The position numbers were made by a program, and so were the translations under genes. Under the pieces are notes generated by a model. The model saw nothing but the letters and a program-made list of their open reading frames with translations, searched no databases and was not told the origin of the DNA. From Bryobacteraceae bacterium (GTDB lineage: Bacteria; Acidobacteriota; Terriglobia; Bryobacterales; Bryobacteraceae), in assembly GCA_026129905.1 (NCBI GenBank), contig JAHCHE010000050.1, forward strand, positions 1 through 40,988: a stretch of DNA of 40,988 nucleotides, given 5' to 3'. Shown one piece after another: positions 1 to 7,464 of this stretch. The first letter of the stretch is position 1, and each line of letters starts with the position of its first letter.

Positions 1-714
1 ATCCGGTACAACCGGGCTTCCAACCGGCTGTACCTGAGGAACAACGGGGATACAGGCTGGCTGGGCAACTTCGCGCCGGGAACCTCCGGCACGGCGAGCA
101 ACTCGCAGTGCAGCATTAGCGGCACGGGGGCGTCGGCGAGCGGCGCCGGCAACCAGCTTACGCTGACGGTTCCCGTCACGTTCCAGGCCCCGTTTTCCGG
201 GACGAAGAACGACTATCTGTTCGCCCAGGACAACGCCGGTCTGACCTCAGCATGGCAGCCGAAGGGGACGTGGACGGTGCCGGCTGGGCCTCATCCGCCC
301 TCGGCCGTATCGGTGAGCCCCTCCACAGGGACAGGACTTGGGCCGCAGACATTTCAATTTACCTATTCGGACCCCATTGGGTACACCGACCTGACATCTG
401 TCTATGGACGCTTCAGCCCAACCCCGAGTGAGGCAACCGCTTGCTCGTTCCGGTACGACCGTGCATCCAACAATATTTCTCTTTACAATGACACTGGCAC
501 CGCATGGCTCGGCCCTTACGTCCTTGGCACGCAATTCGGTAACACTCAGTGCACGATCACCGGCGGGAGCACGAGCCCCAGCGGTAACAACCTCACGCTG
601 AACCTTACCGTTGCATTCAGGAGTTCTCTTGGTGGAGCAAACAACATCTACATGCAGGCGCTCGATTCCACGGGCGCATCGAGCGGTTGGCAGACCAAGG
701 GAAGCCGAAATGTA
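1..714 (+). repeat. Two tandem beta-domain repeats in the surface protein
   Basis: The encoded protein repeats a domain. Unit 1 is visible from base 1 to about 279 and unit 2 from 448 to 714, with the N-terminal half of unit 2 (PPSAVSVSPSTGTGLG onward) at about 286-447. Matching landmarks are RYNRASNRLYL against RYDRASNNISL, GDTGWLG against TGTAWLG, SQCSISG against TQCTITG, GNQLTLTV against GNNLTLNL, and LTSAWQPKG against ASSGWQTKG. The units are clearly diverged, so this is an old protein-level duplication. Proteins of this kind are common in large secreted proteins of Acidobacteriota; that statement is from memory, not from a search. Confidence 0.75.
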
Positions 715-1050
715 GTTCCGACTATCTGGAAAGGAATCAACTACTCTCCGCGAAGGCACACGTACTTTCGAATGCTCTATGATTGGACCGCTTGGGAGCC
801 ACGGCAGGGAAGTACGTCTACCAGATGGTCGACGACGACCTCGCCTGGCTGAGCCAGAACGGCTCTAACCTGCTGCACCTCTATCTCTGGGATCAGCAAA
901 TCCTCCGCTCGCTTGCTCCGAATGAGCCGGCTGGCTTCCTGAGCGCGCCCTCCTCGCCCAACTTGTCCCCCAATGGCCAATGGCAAGCCTAGCGTTGGGC
1001 GAATTTGTGTCAAAGGCGCAGAACAAAGGTCTATTCGTTCACCCCGAACT
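1..1050 (+). pseudogene. Decayed surface repeat protein with glycoside-hydrolase-like start, 5' partial, frameshifted and 3' truncated
   Basis: The frame is open from base 1, so the gene begins outside the window. It runs in frame 1 through two tandem domains to about base 785, then text such as GINYSPRRHTYFRMLYDW continues in another frame (DRLGATAGKYVYQMVDDDLAWL, split over 784-850). A second frame change near 988-990 leads to LALGEFVSKAQNKGLFVHPEL, after which similarity stops at about 1050. The order KGINYSPRR, DDDLAWLSQNG, LLHLYLWDQ and GLFVHPEL resembles the first strands of a TIM-barrel (GH-A type) glycoside hydrolase. Both frame changes fit loss of one base from a GGG or CCC run. The remaining barrel, including any catalytic acids, is absent, because the convergent nucleotidyltransferase gene ends at 1039. 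The repeat protein is recognised with fair confidence; the hydrolase family is an inference. Confidence 0.6.
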
Positions 1051-2244
1051 CCGCGCCTTGGCCGCCGCAAGCGTGCGCAGCATTCTCATCGAGTCCGGCC
1101 GCAGGCGGCGAAGCGCCCCGGCCAGCTCCCAGATGCGCCTCGGCAAGGGCGCCGGCGCTCCCTCCAGGCTTTGCTCCATCGACCGCATGAATCGCCGATG
1201 CCCTCGCCACCCGCCGATGGCCGCGGAGCCGATCTGCTTCCACGGGCTCCACTGAAGCATGTGGACCACATCGTTGTTCAGGGGCCCGTGTTTCAATTGC
1301 ATCCGGAATAGTTCGCTCAGCCGCTCTGCCGCGGCAAGATCCGGACCGGTCCGCGGCAAACCTCGAATCGCGCCTCGCGACGCTGCCGGACGATACTCCG
1401 CCCAGATCACCTCCATCGCCAGCACCGGTACCGCCAGGCGGCACGCCCGCACATGGTCCGCCGCCGGGGCCTTTGTATTCGCCACCAGGCCACACCAGGA
1501 GCGAAAGTCAACCAGGTCCCTGATTGTGAGGTCCGGCGCGAAGTTGTTCCGCACGGAATGATGCGCCGCCAGGACCAGACAGTCGGTTGGCGAGGCAACC
1601 GGGATCGTCTGGCCGAGAAAGCGCACCTCCTGAGCGCGTGCGATCAGACGATCCGGGGCCAGTTCCTCGGCGGGCTCCCGGCCGAGTTGCCAGTGCAGGT
1701 CGATCAGGGCGCGATCCTTGCCGTACAGGGTGACGGCCTGGTTGCCCGCGAATCCCGGGGAATGTCGCACGAAGGCCACGTAGTCGTCCAAGGACCCGGG
1801 CAGGTTGGCGGAGAACCCGAGCGAGGCCAGCACGGATACCGTCGCCTCGAGGTCCTGTTCGCGAACCAGAATGTCCACGTCCCGGATGGAGCGGCCGCGC
1901 GGTCCGCGATGAAGCGTCGCCAGCGCGGCCAGCCCCTTGAACGCGACGGAGGATATCCCACGCTCCCGGAGCAGAGCGATTGCCTCGACTCCATGCCGGG
2001 CTTGCAGAGCCGTGCCGGCCAAGTCGGCTGCGGCGAAGCGGCGCAACCTGGCTCGAACCGGCTCTCCGGGGCCTTCCTCCACCTCCCGCAGACGCCTCCC
2101 CAGCAGGGGCAGAGCTCCCCATTGCCGCGCCAGATCCACCACTTCGTTCCACGTACCGGACTGGCCGATCGTTTGAGCGCTCCGCGACGCCGGCCCGTCC
2201 TCGCCCAGCAGCAGTTCCGCAAGCAGTTCCCGACGCGAGAGCAT
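1039..2244 (-). CDS. NTP_transf_5-type nucleotidyltransferase
   Basis: This 401-residue protein matches the uncharacterised nucleotidyltransferase family NTP_transf_5. Landmarks are FKG at residues 102-104, the metal-binding RDVDILV at 121-127 and IDLHW at 181-185. Known relatives sit beside HPr-kinase-like and PqqD-like genes in lasso-peptide and polysaccharide clusters, and here a PqqD gene is divergent 84 bp away. The expected role is transfer of a nucleotidyl or related group to a small molecule or peptide; the substrate is unknown. The ATG at 2244 is the first start after the intergenic gap. The 3' end overlaps the remnant of the broken surface-protein gene, so the C-terminus may lie at a recombination joint. 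Family assignment is good; the reaction is inferred. Confidence 0.82.
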   Translation of the reverse strand: MLSRRELLAELLLGEDGPASRSAQTIGQSGTWNEVVDLARQWGALPLLGRRLREVEEGPGEPVRARLRRFAAADLAGTALQARHGVEAIALLRERGISSVAFKGLAALATLHRGPRGRSIRDVDILVREQDLEATVSVLASLGFSANLPGSLDDYVAFVRHSPGFAGNQAVTLYGKDRALIDLHWQLGREPAEELAPDRLIARAQEVRFLGQTIPVASPTDCLVLAAHHSVRNNFAPDLTIRDLVDFRSWCGLVANTKAPAADHVRACRLAVPVLAMEVIWAEYRPAASRGAIRGLPRTGPDLAAAERLSELFRMQLKHGPLNNDVVHMLQWSPWKQIGSAAIGGWRGHRRFMRSMEQSLEGAPAPLPRRIWELAGALRRLRPDSMRMLRTLAAAKARSSG

Positions 2245-2328
2245 CTCTCGTCTATGGTATTCGATGGTATTCGCCGCTGCCTTGCGCCGGCGGCGCTCGC
2301 TCGGCTATCTTGATGGGACAGGAGGAGC
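2245..2328. promoter_or_regulatory. Divergent intergenic region between the nucleotidyltransferase and the PqqD-led operon
   Basis: The only divergent gap of the left half must hold the start signals of the minus-strand nucleotidyltransferase and of the 12-gene plus-strand operon. On the plus strand TTGCGC (2282-2287) and TATCTT (2306-2311) are 18 bp apart and could be weak -35 and -10 boxes. A strong ribosome binding site (GGAGGAG, 2321-2327) directly precedes the ATG at 2329. No promoter consensus is convincing on the minus strand. Confidence 0.35.
2254..2273. repeat. Perfect 10-bp tandem direct repeat in the divergent promoter region
   Basis: ATGGTATTCG occurs twice head to tail (2254-2263 and 2264-2273). 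One turn of helix per unit would suit a regulator binding the same DNA face twice, but two copies could also be a chance slippage product. Confidence 0.6.
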
Positions 2329-2775
2329 ATGGCTGCCCAGTCCATTGTTGTCAACACGGACAAGATTGCGCACGAGCTTGTCGAAGGTGAGGTTATTATT
2401 ATCAATCTGGAGACAGGGGCCTACTACCATCTGGTGGACGCCGGCGTCGAAGCGTGGCAGGCTATCGAGCGGAACGTCACACGAGAGCAGTTCGTCCAAG
2501 CCATGGCGAGCCGGTGCGCGGGAGAATCCGGCGCCGCCGTGGCGGCGGTCAACGCGTTTCTCGACGAGCTGATTCGCGAGGAGATCGTCGTGCTGCGGCC
2601 CGGCGGAGACGGCGCCGCGGGTCCGCTCCAGCTCGAGGGGGCGGGCGAAAAGCTGCCACTCGAATCACTTCGACTCTCGAAGCACACGAACATGTCGGAT
2701 CTGCTGCTCCTCGACCCGATCCACGACGTCGACGAGCAAGGCTGGCCCAGCCAGCGACCGGCGCCGAGCGGGTGA
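2329..2775 (+). CDS. PqqD-family protein (RiPP-recognition-element fold)
   Basis: This 148-residue protein has the PqqD/RRE pattern: a short beta region with VIIINLETGAYYHLV at about residues 22-36, followed by helices through VNAFLDELIREEIVV. PqqD-type domains bind leader peptides of ribosomally made peptides and deliver them to modifying enzymes. A C-terminal tail (about 116-148) contains MSDLLLLDPIHDVDEQGWP, a segment I recognise from stand-alone PqqD-like proteins encoded with HPr-kinase-like genes. The start has a strong GGAGGAG site. It is the first gene of a plus-strand operon, and the next gene starts 2 bp after its stop. No radical SAM enzyme, asparagine synthetase or transglutaminase-like peptidase is seen in the window, so its peptide client, if any, is not known. 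Confidence 0.82.
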   Translation: MAAQSIVVNTDKIAHELVEGEVIIINLETGAYYHLVDAGVEAWQAIERNVTREQFVQAMASRCAGESGAAVAAVNAFLDELIREEIVVLRPGGDGAAGPLQLEGAGEKLPLESLRLSKHTNMSDLLLLDPIHDVDEQGWPSQRPAPSG

Positions 2776-2777
2776 TC

Positions 2778-3470
2778 ATGAACTCGCGCGGCGAGGCGCC
2801 ACGCGTCAGCGCCATCACGGTTGTCAAAGATGGGGAGCGCCTCCTGGCCGACGCCATTCGCAGCATCCTTGCGCAGACTCTCCCGCCTGCGGAGATTCTT
2901 GTCGTGGACGGGCAATCGGTCGACCACACGGCCCGCGTCGCGCGGTCGTTTCCCGAGGTGCGCTACCTGCTTCAACCTGGCCAAGGCCTGGCCGCCGCCC
3001 GCAATCTCGGAATTCAGGAATCGCAAGGGGATCTCATCGCTTTCCTCGACCACGATGACCTATGGGACCCCAGGAAGCTGGAACTCCAGGTACAGACCAT
3101 GCGGCTAAACCCCTCGCTAGGATACACCACCACCTGGATGAAGCTGTTGCCTAAGCCCCGCGAGGGCGATGCCGTGCGCGACGGCTGCACGCCAAGCGCC
3201 CTCGTCGCCCGGCGGGAGCTGTTTTCCCGAATTGGTTCGTTCGACCCTCAGTACGCGATCGGCTGCGACGCCGACTGGTTCACCCGGGCGCGCGACCACC
3301 ACGTGCCTACCGCCGTGGTTCCCCGCATTCTGCTCTACAAGCGCCTGCACGACGCCAATCTCTCTGCCAACGCCGCCGTCAACCGTCGCGAGATGTTCCA
3401 CATCGCGAAGCGATCGATCGCCCGCCGGCGCGGCGGACTCCATGGCGAAGATACTGCATATCCTCGATAG
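2778..3470 (+). CDS. Family 2 glycosyltransferase (GT-A), copy 1
   Basis: This 230-residue protein has a GT2 fold. VSAITVVKDGE opens the nucleotide-binding half, LVVDGQSVDHT lies at about residues 41-51 and the metal-binding DHDD at 91-94 (FLDHDDLW). GCDADWFTRA follows in the acceptor half, and a YKRLHDANLS motif near the C-terminus is typical of short GT2 enzymes. It should transfer a sugar from a nucleotide-sugar to a cell-surface glycan in the cytoplasm. The ATG at 2778, 2 bp after the PqqD stop, is chosen over longer upstream starts because family similarity begins with VSAITVVK. The 3' end overlaps the next gene by 29 bp. A relative of the same length and build lies at 10149-10829. Confidence 0.87.
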   Translation: MNSRGEAPRVSAITVVKDGERLLADAIRSILAQTLPPAEILVVDGQSVDHTARVARSFPEVRYLLQPGQGLAAARNLGIQESQGDLIAFLDHDDLWDPRKLELQVQTMRLNPSLGYTTTWMKLLPKPREGDAVRDGCTPSALVARRELFSRIGSFDPQYAIGCDADWFTRARDHHVPTAVVPRILLYKRLHDANLSANAAVNRREMFHIAKRSIARRRGGLHGEDTAYPR

Positions 3471-4851
3471 GCTCTCCGGCGGCGGCCCCGCGCGGTCTCT
3501 GATCGCTCTTGCCGAGGTGCAGGGACGCCTCGGGATGCCGCACCGGCACCGGGCGGTCACCCTGCTCCCCGACGCGTATCCGTACGCTCTGATCCTGGCC
3601 AAGCGGGCCGGCATCCACGTGCTGCGCGGACCCGATCCGTCCGCGCTGCGGAAGGAGATCGCCGGCGCCGACATCGTCCAGGTCCATTTCTGGAACAATC
3701 CCTACTTCTACGAATTCCTGCGCTCGGCGTGGCCGGCCATGCGGCTGCTGCTCTGGTCGAAGATACTTGGCGACAAACCTCCGCAGGTGATCACCAATCT
3801 GCTCGCAAACTACGTGGACTTCATCGCCGTCACCAGCCCGGACACGCTGGACCTGCCTGTCCTCGAGCCCGCCGTCCGTCAGTCAAGCGCCGCCGTGGTT
3901 CCCGGCATCGCCGACTTCGAGCGCCTGTCCGCCTTCGAGCCCCGGCCCCACGATACCTTCAATGTGGGCTACATCGGTACTGTGAACCGCGGCAAGATCC
4001 ATCCGAACTATGTCGCGATGAGCGAGGGCATCGATATTCCGAACGTCCGGTTCGTGCTATGCGGCGCCGCGGAGGAAGAACTGCGGCGGGCAGCGGCGAC
4101 ACTGGCGCCCGACGGCCGCTTCGAGTTCCGGGGCTTCGTCGAGAACATCAAGCCCGTGCTCGAGACCCTCGATGTGTTCGGCTATCCCCTCTGCGAGGAC
4201 ACCTATGCCACGAGTGAGAAAAGCCTCCAGGAGGCGATGTACGCCGGCGTCCCGCCGGTGGTGTTTCCGCATGGCGGCATCCGGCGCCTCGTCCGCCACG
4301 GGGAGACCGGCCTCGTGGTTCACAGCGAAGCGGAATACCGGGAGGCGATCCAGAGCCTGTACCACAACCCCGCCGAGCGCCGTCGTCTGGGCGCCAACGC
4401 CCGAGCGTACGCGCGGCGCCACTTCTCTCCGGAGGAGGCGGGCCGGCAGTTCGACCGCATCTACGCCAGGCTGATGGAAGAGCCGAAGCGGGAGCGGCGC
4501 TGGGAAGGCGCGGGCCCGGAAGAGTCCCCGGCGCGCCGTTTCGCGGAATCCCTGGGTGGCGCGGCGGCCCAATTCCCGGCGAGCCTTTCCGGTTCCGATA
4601 GCGAGGCGGAGCGCCTCATCGCCGCTTCGTCGCCGCTGCTCGCCATGGGCGAAGGCGGCGTCTTCCATTACCGGGCGCACTACCCGAACGATCCGTGCCT
4701 GCGGTTCTGGTCCGGGCTCATTCTGCTCGCTCAGCGGCGTTTCCCCAATGCGGAACAGGAGTTGCGGGCGGCCATCGCGCTCGGCACGGACCCCACACGG
4801 GTAGCCGGCTATCTCTCCGCCGCCGGCGCCATGGAGCCGGTCCATGACTGA
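3442..4851 (+). CDS. GT4-type glycosyltransferase with C-terminal accessory domain, copy 1
   Basis: This 469-residue GT-B enzyme starts with MAKILHILDRLSGGGPARS, the glycine-rich opening typical of GT4. The donor-binding half contains FNVGYIGTVNRGKIHPNY and the retaining-GT4 signature SEKSLQEAMYAGVPPVVFPHGG (split here: SEKSLQEAMY, AGVPPVVF). After about residue 355 comes a separate C-terminal region of roughly 110 residues with FAESLGGAAAQFPASLS, GGVFHYR and LRFWSGLILLAQRRF, the last part TPR-like. A paralogue at 11758-13224 has the same two-part build. The ATG at 3442 matches the family N-terminus and overlaps the previous gene by 29 bp; the next gene overlaps by 8 bp. Sugar and acceptor are unknown. 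Confidence 0.87.
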   Translation: MAKILHILDRLSGGGPARSLIALAEVQGRLGMPHRHRAVTLLPDAYPYALILAKRAGIHVLRGPDPSALRKEIAGADIVQVHFWNNPYFYEFLRSAWPAMRLLLWSKILGDKPPQVITNLLANYVDFIAVTSPDTLDLPVLEPAVRQSSAAVVPGIADFERLSAFEPRPHDTFNVGYIGTVNRGKIHPNYVAMSEGIDIPNVRFVLCGAAEEELRRAAATLAPDGRFEFRGFVENIKPVLETLDVFGYPLCEDTYATSEKSLQEAMYAGVPPVVFPHGGIRRLVRHGETGLVVHSEAEYREAIQSLYHNPAERRRLGANARAYARRHFSPEEAGRQFDRIYARLMEEPKRERRWEGAGPEESPARRFAESLGGAAAQFPASLSGSDSEAERLIAASSPLLAMGEGGVFHYRAHYPNDPCLRFWSGLILLAQRRFPNAEQELRAAIALGTDPTRVAGYLSAAGAMEPVHD

Positions 4852-5878
4852 AACGCCCGTCGCCCTGACCATCTTCAATCGTCCCAAGCAGACGGCCAGG
4901 ATTCTGGAGGCGATCCAGTCCGCTTGTCCTTCCCGCTTGTTCGTCATTGCCGACGGGCCGCGCCCGGATCATCCGCGTGACGCCGAGCTCTGTGCGGCCG
5001 CGCGTTCTCTTGTCGACAAGGCGGACCTGCAATCTGACGTGGTTCATCACTATTCCGACTCGAATCTCGGCGCTGGCCGCCGGGCGATCACGGGTCTTGA
5101 GTGGCTGTTTGCCCAAATCGACGAGGCGATTATTCTGGAAGATGACTGCCTGCCGGACCCGACTTTTTTCTCCTTCTGCGACGAACTGCTGACGCGGTAT
5201 CGCGACGATCCGCGCGTCGTGATGATCGCCGGCGCGAATCCCCTGGGCCGCTGGCGGGCGGGTGAGCAAAGCTACCATTTTTCCTGCTACGGATGCCACT
5301 GGGGGTGGGCCACATGGAAAAGGGCCTGGAAAATCTTCGATGCGGGCCCGGCGCGCTGGGATCATCCATCCACCCGAGACCGGCTCCAGTCTGTAATTGG
5401 CGATCCGGATGAGTTCGGCCTCTACTGGAGGCGCGTGCAGCAAACACACCGCTCTGGGTCGTGGGACTGCCAGTGGTCTCTGACCCACCGGCTGGGGGGA
5501 GGCCTGGCCGCGGCGCCGGCGGTGAACCTTATCTCGAACACCGGGTTCGGCGGTCAGAGCACCCACACGGGATTTCCGCTGGCCCTCGGAGCCAATGCCG
5601 TCCGCTACAGCATGAGGTTTCCACTGAATCCTCCGGCCACAACCGCCGCGGATCGCGAATTCGACCGCGAGTATCTGCGGTGGCTCCTGGGCGAACCCAG
5701 CGCGGACAGCATCGCGGCCATGGCGGAGCTGCAAATCGGCGCCGGGCGCCTCGCCCGCGGTCTGCTCCTGGTGGAGGCTGCTCTGCGCTCCCGAGCCATC
5801 GATATGGCGGGCGCGGTCCCGAGGCTCCGAATCCTGAAGGAAGAAGCCCTACGGCGATTGGCGGCGAAGAACCGATGA
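4844..5878 (+). CDS. HlpA-like GT-A glycosyltransferase, copy 1
   Basis: This 344-residue protein begins ALTIFNRPKQTARILEAI and has VIADGPRPDHP, NLGAGRRAITGLEWLF, the metal site IILEDDCLPDPTFF (EDD at about 99-101) and the WGWATWKRAW motif. This set defines the group annotated as hemolytic protein HlpA-like or family 2 glycosyltransferase. It probably adds a sugar to a surface glycan. About 90 residues at the C-terminus beyond the paralogue at 10826-11755 form an extra helical tail. It overlaps the upstream GT4 gene by 8 bp and the downstream gene by the 4-bp ATGA, so translation is probably coupled. Confidence 0.83.
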   Translation: MTETPVALTIFNRPKQTARILEAIQSACPSRLFVIADGPRPDHPRDAELCAAARSLVDKADLQSDVVHHYSDSNLGAGRRAITGLEWLFAQIDEAIILEDDCLPDPTFFSFCDELLTRYRDDPRVVMIAGANPLGRWRAGEQSYHFSCYGCHWGWATWKRAWKIFDAGPARWDHPSTRDRLQSVIGDPDEFGLYWRRVQQTHRSGSWDCQWSLTHRLGGGLAAAPAVNLISNTGFGGQSTHTGFPLALGANAVRYSMRFPLNPPATTAADREFDREYLRWLLGEPSADSIAAMAELQIGAGRLARGLLLVEAALRSRAIDMAGAVPRLRILKEEALRRLAAKNR

Positions 5879-6771
5879 ACGGCCAGCTCAGCTCAAGGGA
5901 TCAATTCCTCCGCAACCTGCGGTCCGCCGTCGCCCGCGGAAAAGGCTTCGCGGCGGGCAAGATCGGTATCTGCGAGATCCACCGCATCAACTACTCCATC
6001 ATCGCCGCCAGAGTGGGACGCGAACACAAGCTGCTTAAGGCTCTGGAGTCGCACCTGATTTTCCACAGCTTGAAACAGCAGGCATTGTTCCCGCCCGATC
6101 CGGACTTCTACCTTCGCTTCAACGAAACCTATGTCGAGGCGATGCGCTCCCTCGACTATCTCGGCGTCTTCCCCGAGCTGCTCGACCGCAGCCTGACCAT
6201 CGTTCGCCACTTCCAGTTGCCCTGCCCGTTGATCGCCTACCGCGACCAGGAACCGGACCGCTCCCTGCCCAGCCGCGAAGGCAACTGTTACCTGCCTTGT
6301 TTCCGCGGTAAGAAGCTGCTCTTTGTCTGCTCGTTCGCCGAGCTCGTCCGGCAGCGCGCCACCCGGGAGGTGTTCGAACAGGTTTGGGCCCACACCGGCA
6401 AGCGCTGGTTCTATCCGGGCAGCGTCGCTGCGATCGAGTTCCCCTACGGCTACACCGCGTCCACGCACGCGCGCTACACTACCTCGCTGGAGTTGTTCGA
6501 CGAGATCACCGCGGCGATGAGGCAGCGGGACTTCGATGTCGCCCTCATCGCGGCCGCCGGCCTCGGAATCCCCTTGGCCGCCTTCGCAAAACGCCTCGGC
6601 AAGATCGGCATCTCCCTCGGCGGGCATCTCCAGGTGCTGTTCGGCATCATGGGCCGCCGTTGGCGGAACCGTCAGGACATCGGCGAATATCGCAACGACG
6701 CATGGATCGACATGCCGGAGCGGTACCGGCCGCCGGAAACCGATATCGCCGACGGAGGAGCCTATTGGTAG
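5875..6771 (+). CDS. Putative GT-D-fold glycosyltransferase
   Basis: This 298-residue protein resembles the GT-D (DUF1792-like) glycosyltransferases. The best evidence is its C-terminal third: a Rossmann-like VALIAAAGLGIPLAAF, then GISLGGHLQVLFGIMGRRW (from about residue 245) and a final GGAYW, all matching the end of that family. The N-terminal half (KIGICEIHRINYSII) is where GT-D enzymes carry a G-D-G-E-type substrate motif; here it reads GICEIH and deviates. The start at 5875 overlaps the preceding stop as ATGA, and longer open frame upstream lies within the previous gene. It should act in the cytoplasm on the same glycan as its neighbours. The family call is fairly secure, the activity less so. 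Confidence 0.72.
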   Translation: MNGQLSSRDQFLRNLRSAVARGKGFAAGKIGICEIHRINYSIIAARVGREHKLLKALESHLIFHSLKQQALFPPDPDFYLRFNETYVEAMRSLDYLGVFPELLDRSLTIVRHFQLPCPLIAYRDQEPDRSLPSREGNCYLPCFRGKKLLFVCSFAELVRQRATREVFEQVWAHTGKRWFYPGSVAAIEFPYGYTASTHARYTTSLELFDEITAAMRQRDFDVALIAAAGLGIPLAAFAKRLGKIGISLGGHLQVLFGIMGRRWRNRQDIGEYRNDAWIDMPERYRPPETDIADGGAYW

Positions 6772-7464
6772 ATGCCCCCCGAGATCAGATTCGTGATTGT
6801 AGCCGGCCTGCGAACCGGCAGCACCCTGCTGGTCGACTTGCTCGATTCTCATCCCGAGGTGCGCTGTGAAGGCGAGCTGTTTGCGGCGTCCGCGTGTCCG
6901 TCGCCCGGCGATTACCTCCGCGAGCGGCTGCGGACCGTTGCGGCCCGCGCCTATGGGTTTCACTGCAAGTTAGGGCAAGTCGACTCCCCCATGTCTTGGA
7001 CGTTTCTGAAAGAGTTGCACGCAGCGGGTTGGCGGATCGTACACGTCCGCCGCCGAAATCTTCTCCGGCAAGCTGCGTCCGCAATGATCGCTCAGCAGCG
7101 AGGGGTGTGGCACGACAGGTCCGGGGCGAACGCCGCGGCCTGGCAGGTGCATCTCGACTCGAAGCGTTTCCTGCAAGCTCTCGGGCATGCCGAGTTGGCG
7201 GATATAGCCTATCGGGCCGTCATGGACAGGCTGCCGCATCTGCTTGTCAGGTATGAAGACGACCTGCTGCGGCCGGAATTCCATCAGGCGACGGCAGATC
7301 GCATCTTCCACTTTCTGGGTCTTCCGGCGGCGCCGGTCACGGCCCGGTATTGCCGTTCGGTATCCCGTCCGCTCGCGGATTGTATCGCCAACTTCGACGA
7401 GGTCGTCCGGGCTGTGCGGAAAACCCGCTACGGGCGCTTCCTTGACGACCCGGAGTACGCATGA
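6772..7464 (+). CDS. Sulfotransferase (Stf0/NodH-like)
   Basis: This 230-residue protein has the PAPS 5'-phosphosulfate loop at residues 11-19 (AGLRTGSTL) near the N-terminus. A 3'-phosphate-binding region follows at about 92-103 (VRRRNLLRQAAS), and a conserved LLVRYEDDLL segment comes later. These are features of sulfotransferases acting on carbohydrates such as trehalose or Nod factors. The length is short for the family but complete. The ATG immediately follows the preceding stop (TAG then ATG), and the next gene overlaps by ATGA. In this operon it probably sulfates a sugar of the surface glycan; a peptide or lipid acceptor cannot be excluded. Confidence 0.82.
   Translation: MPPEIRFVIVAGLRTGSTLLVDLLDSHPEVRCEGELFAASACPSPGDYLRERLRTVAARAYGFHCKLGQVDSPMSWTFLKELHAAGWRIVHVRRRNLLRQAASAMIAQQRGVWHDRSGANAAAWQVHLDSKRFLQALGHAELADIAYRAVMDRLPHLLVRYEDDLLRPEFHQATADRIFHFLGLPAAPVTARYCRSVSRPLADCIANFDEVVRAVRKTRYGRFLDDPEYA

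Noticed and set aside
1453-2313. Long open frame on the plus strand opposite the nucleotidyltransferase gene
   Set aside because: The opposite strand has clear family motifs; this frame has none and is a by-product of GC-rich third positions.
2245-2328. RiPP precursor peptide in the gap before the PqqD gene
   Set aside because: The gap is only 84 bp and has no open frame with start and ribosome binding site.
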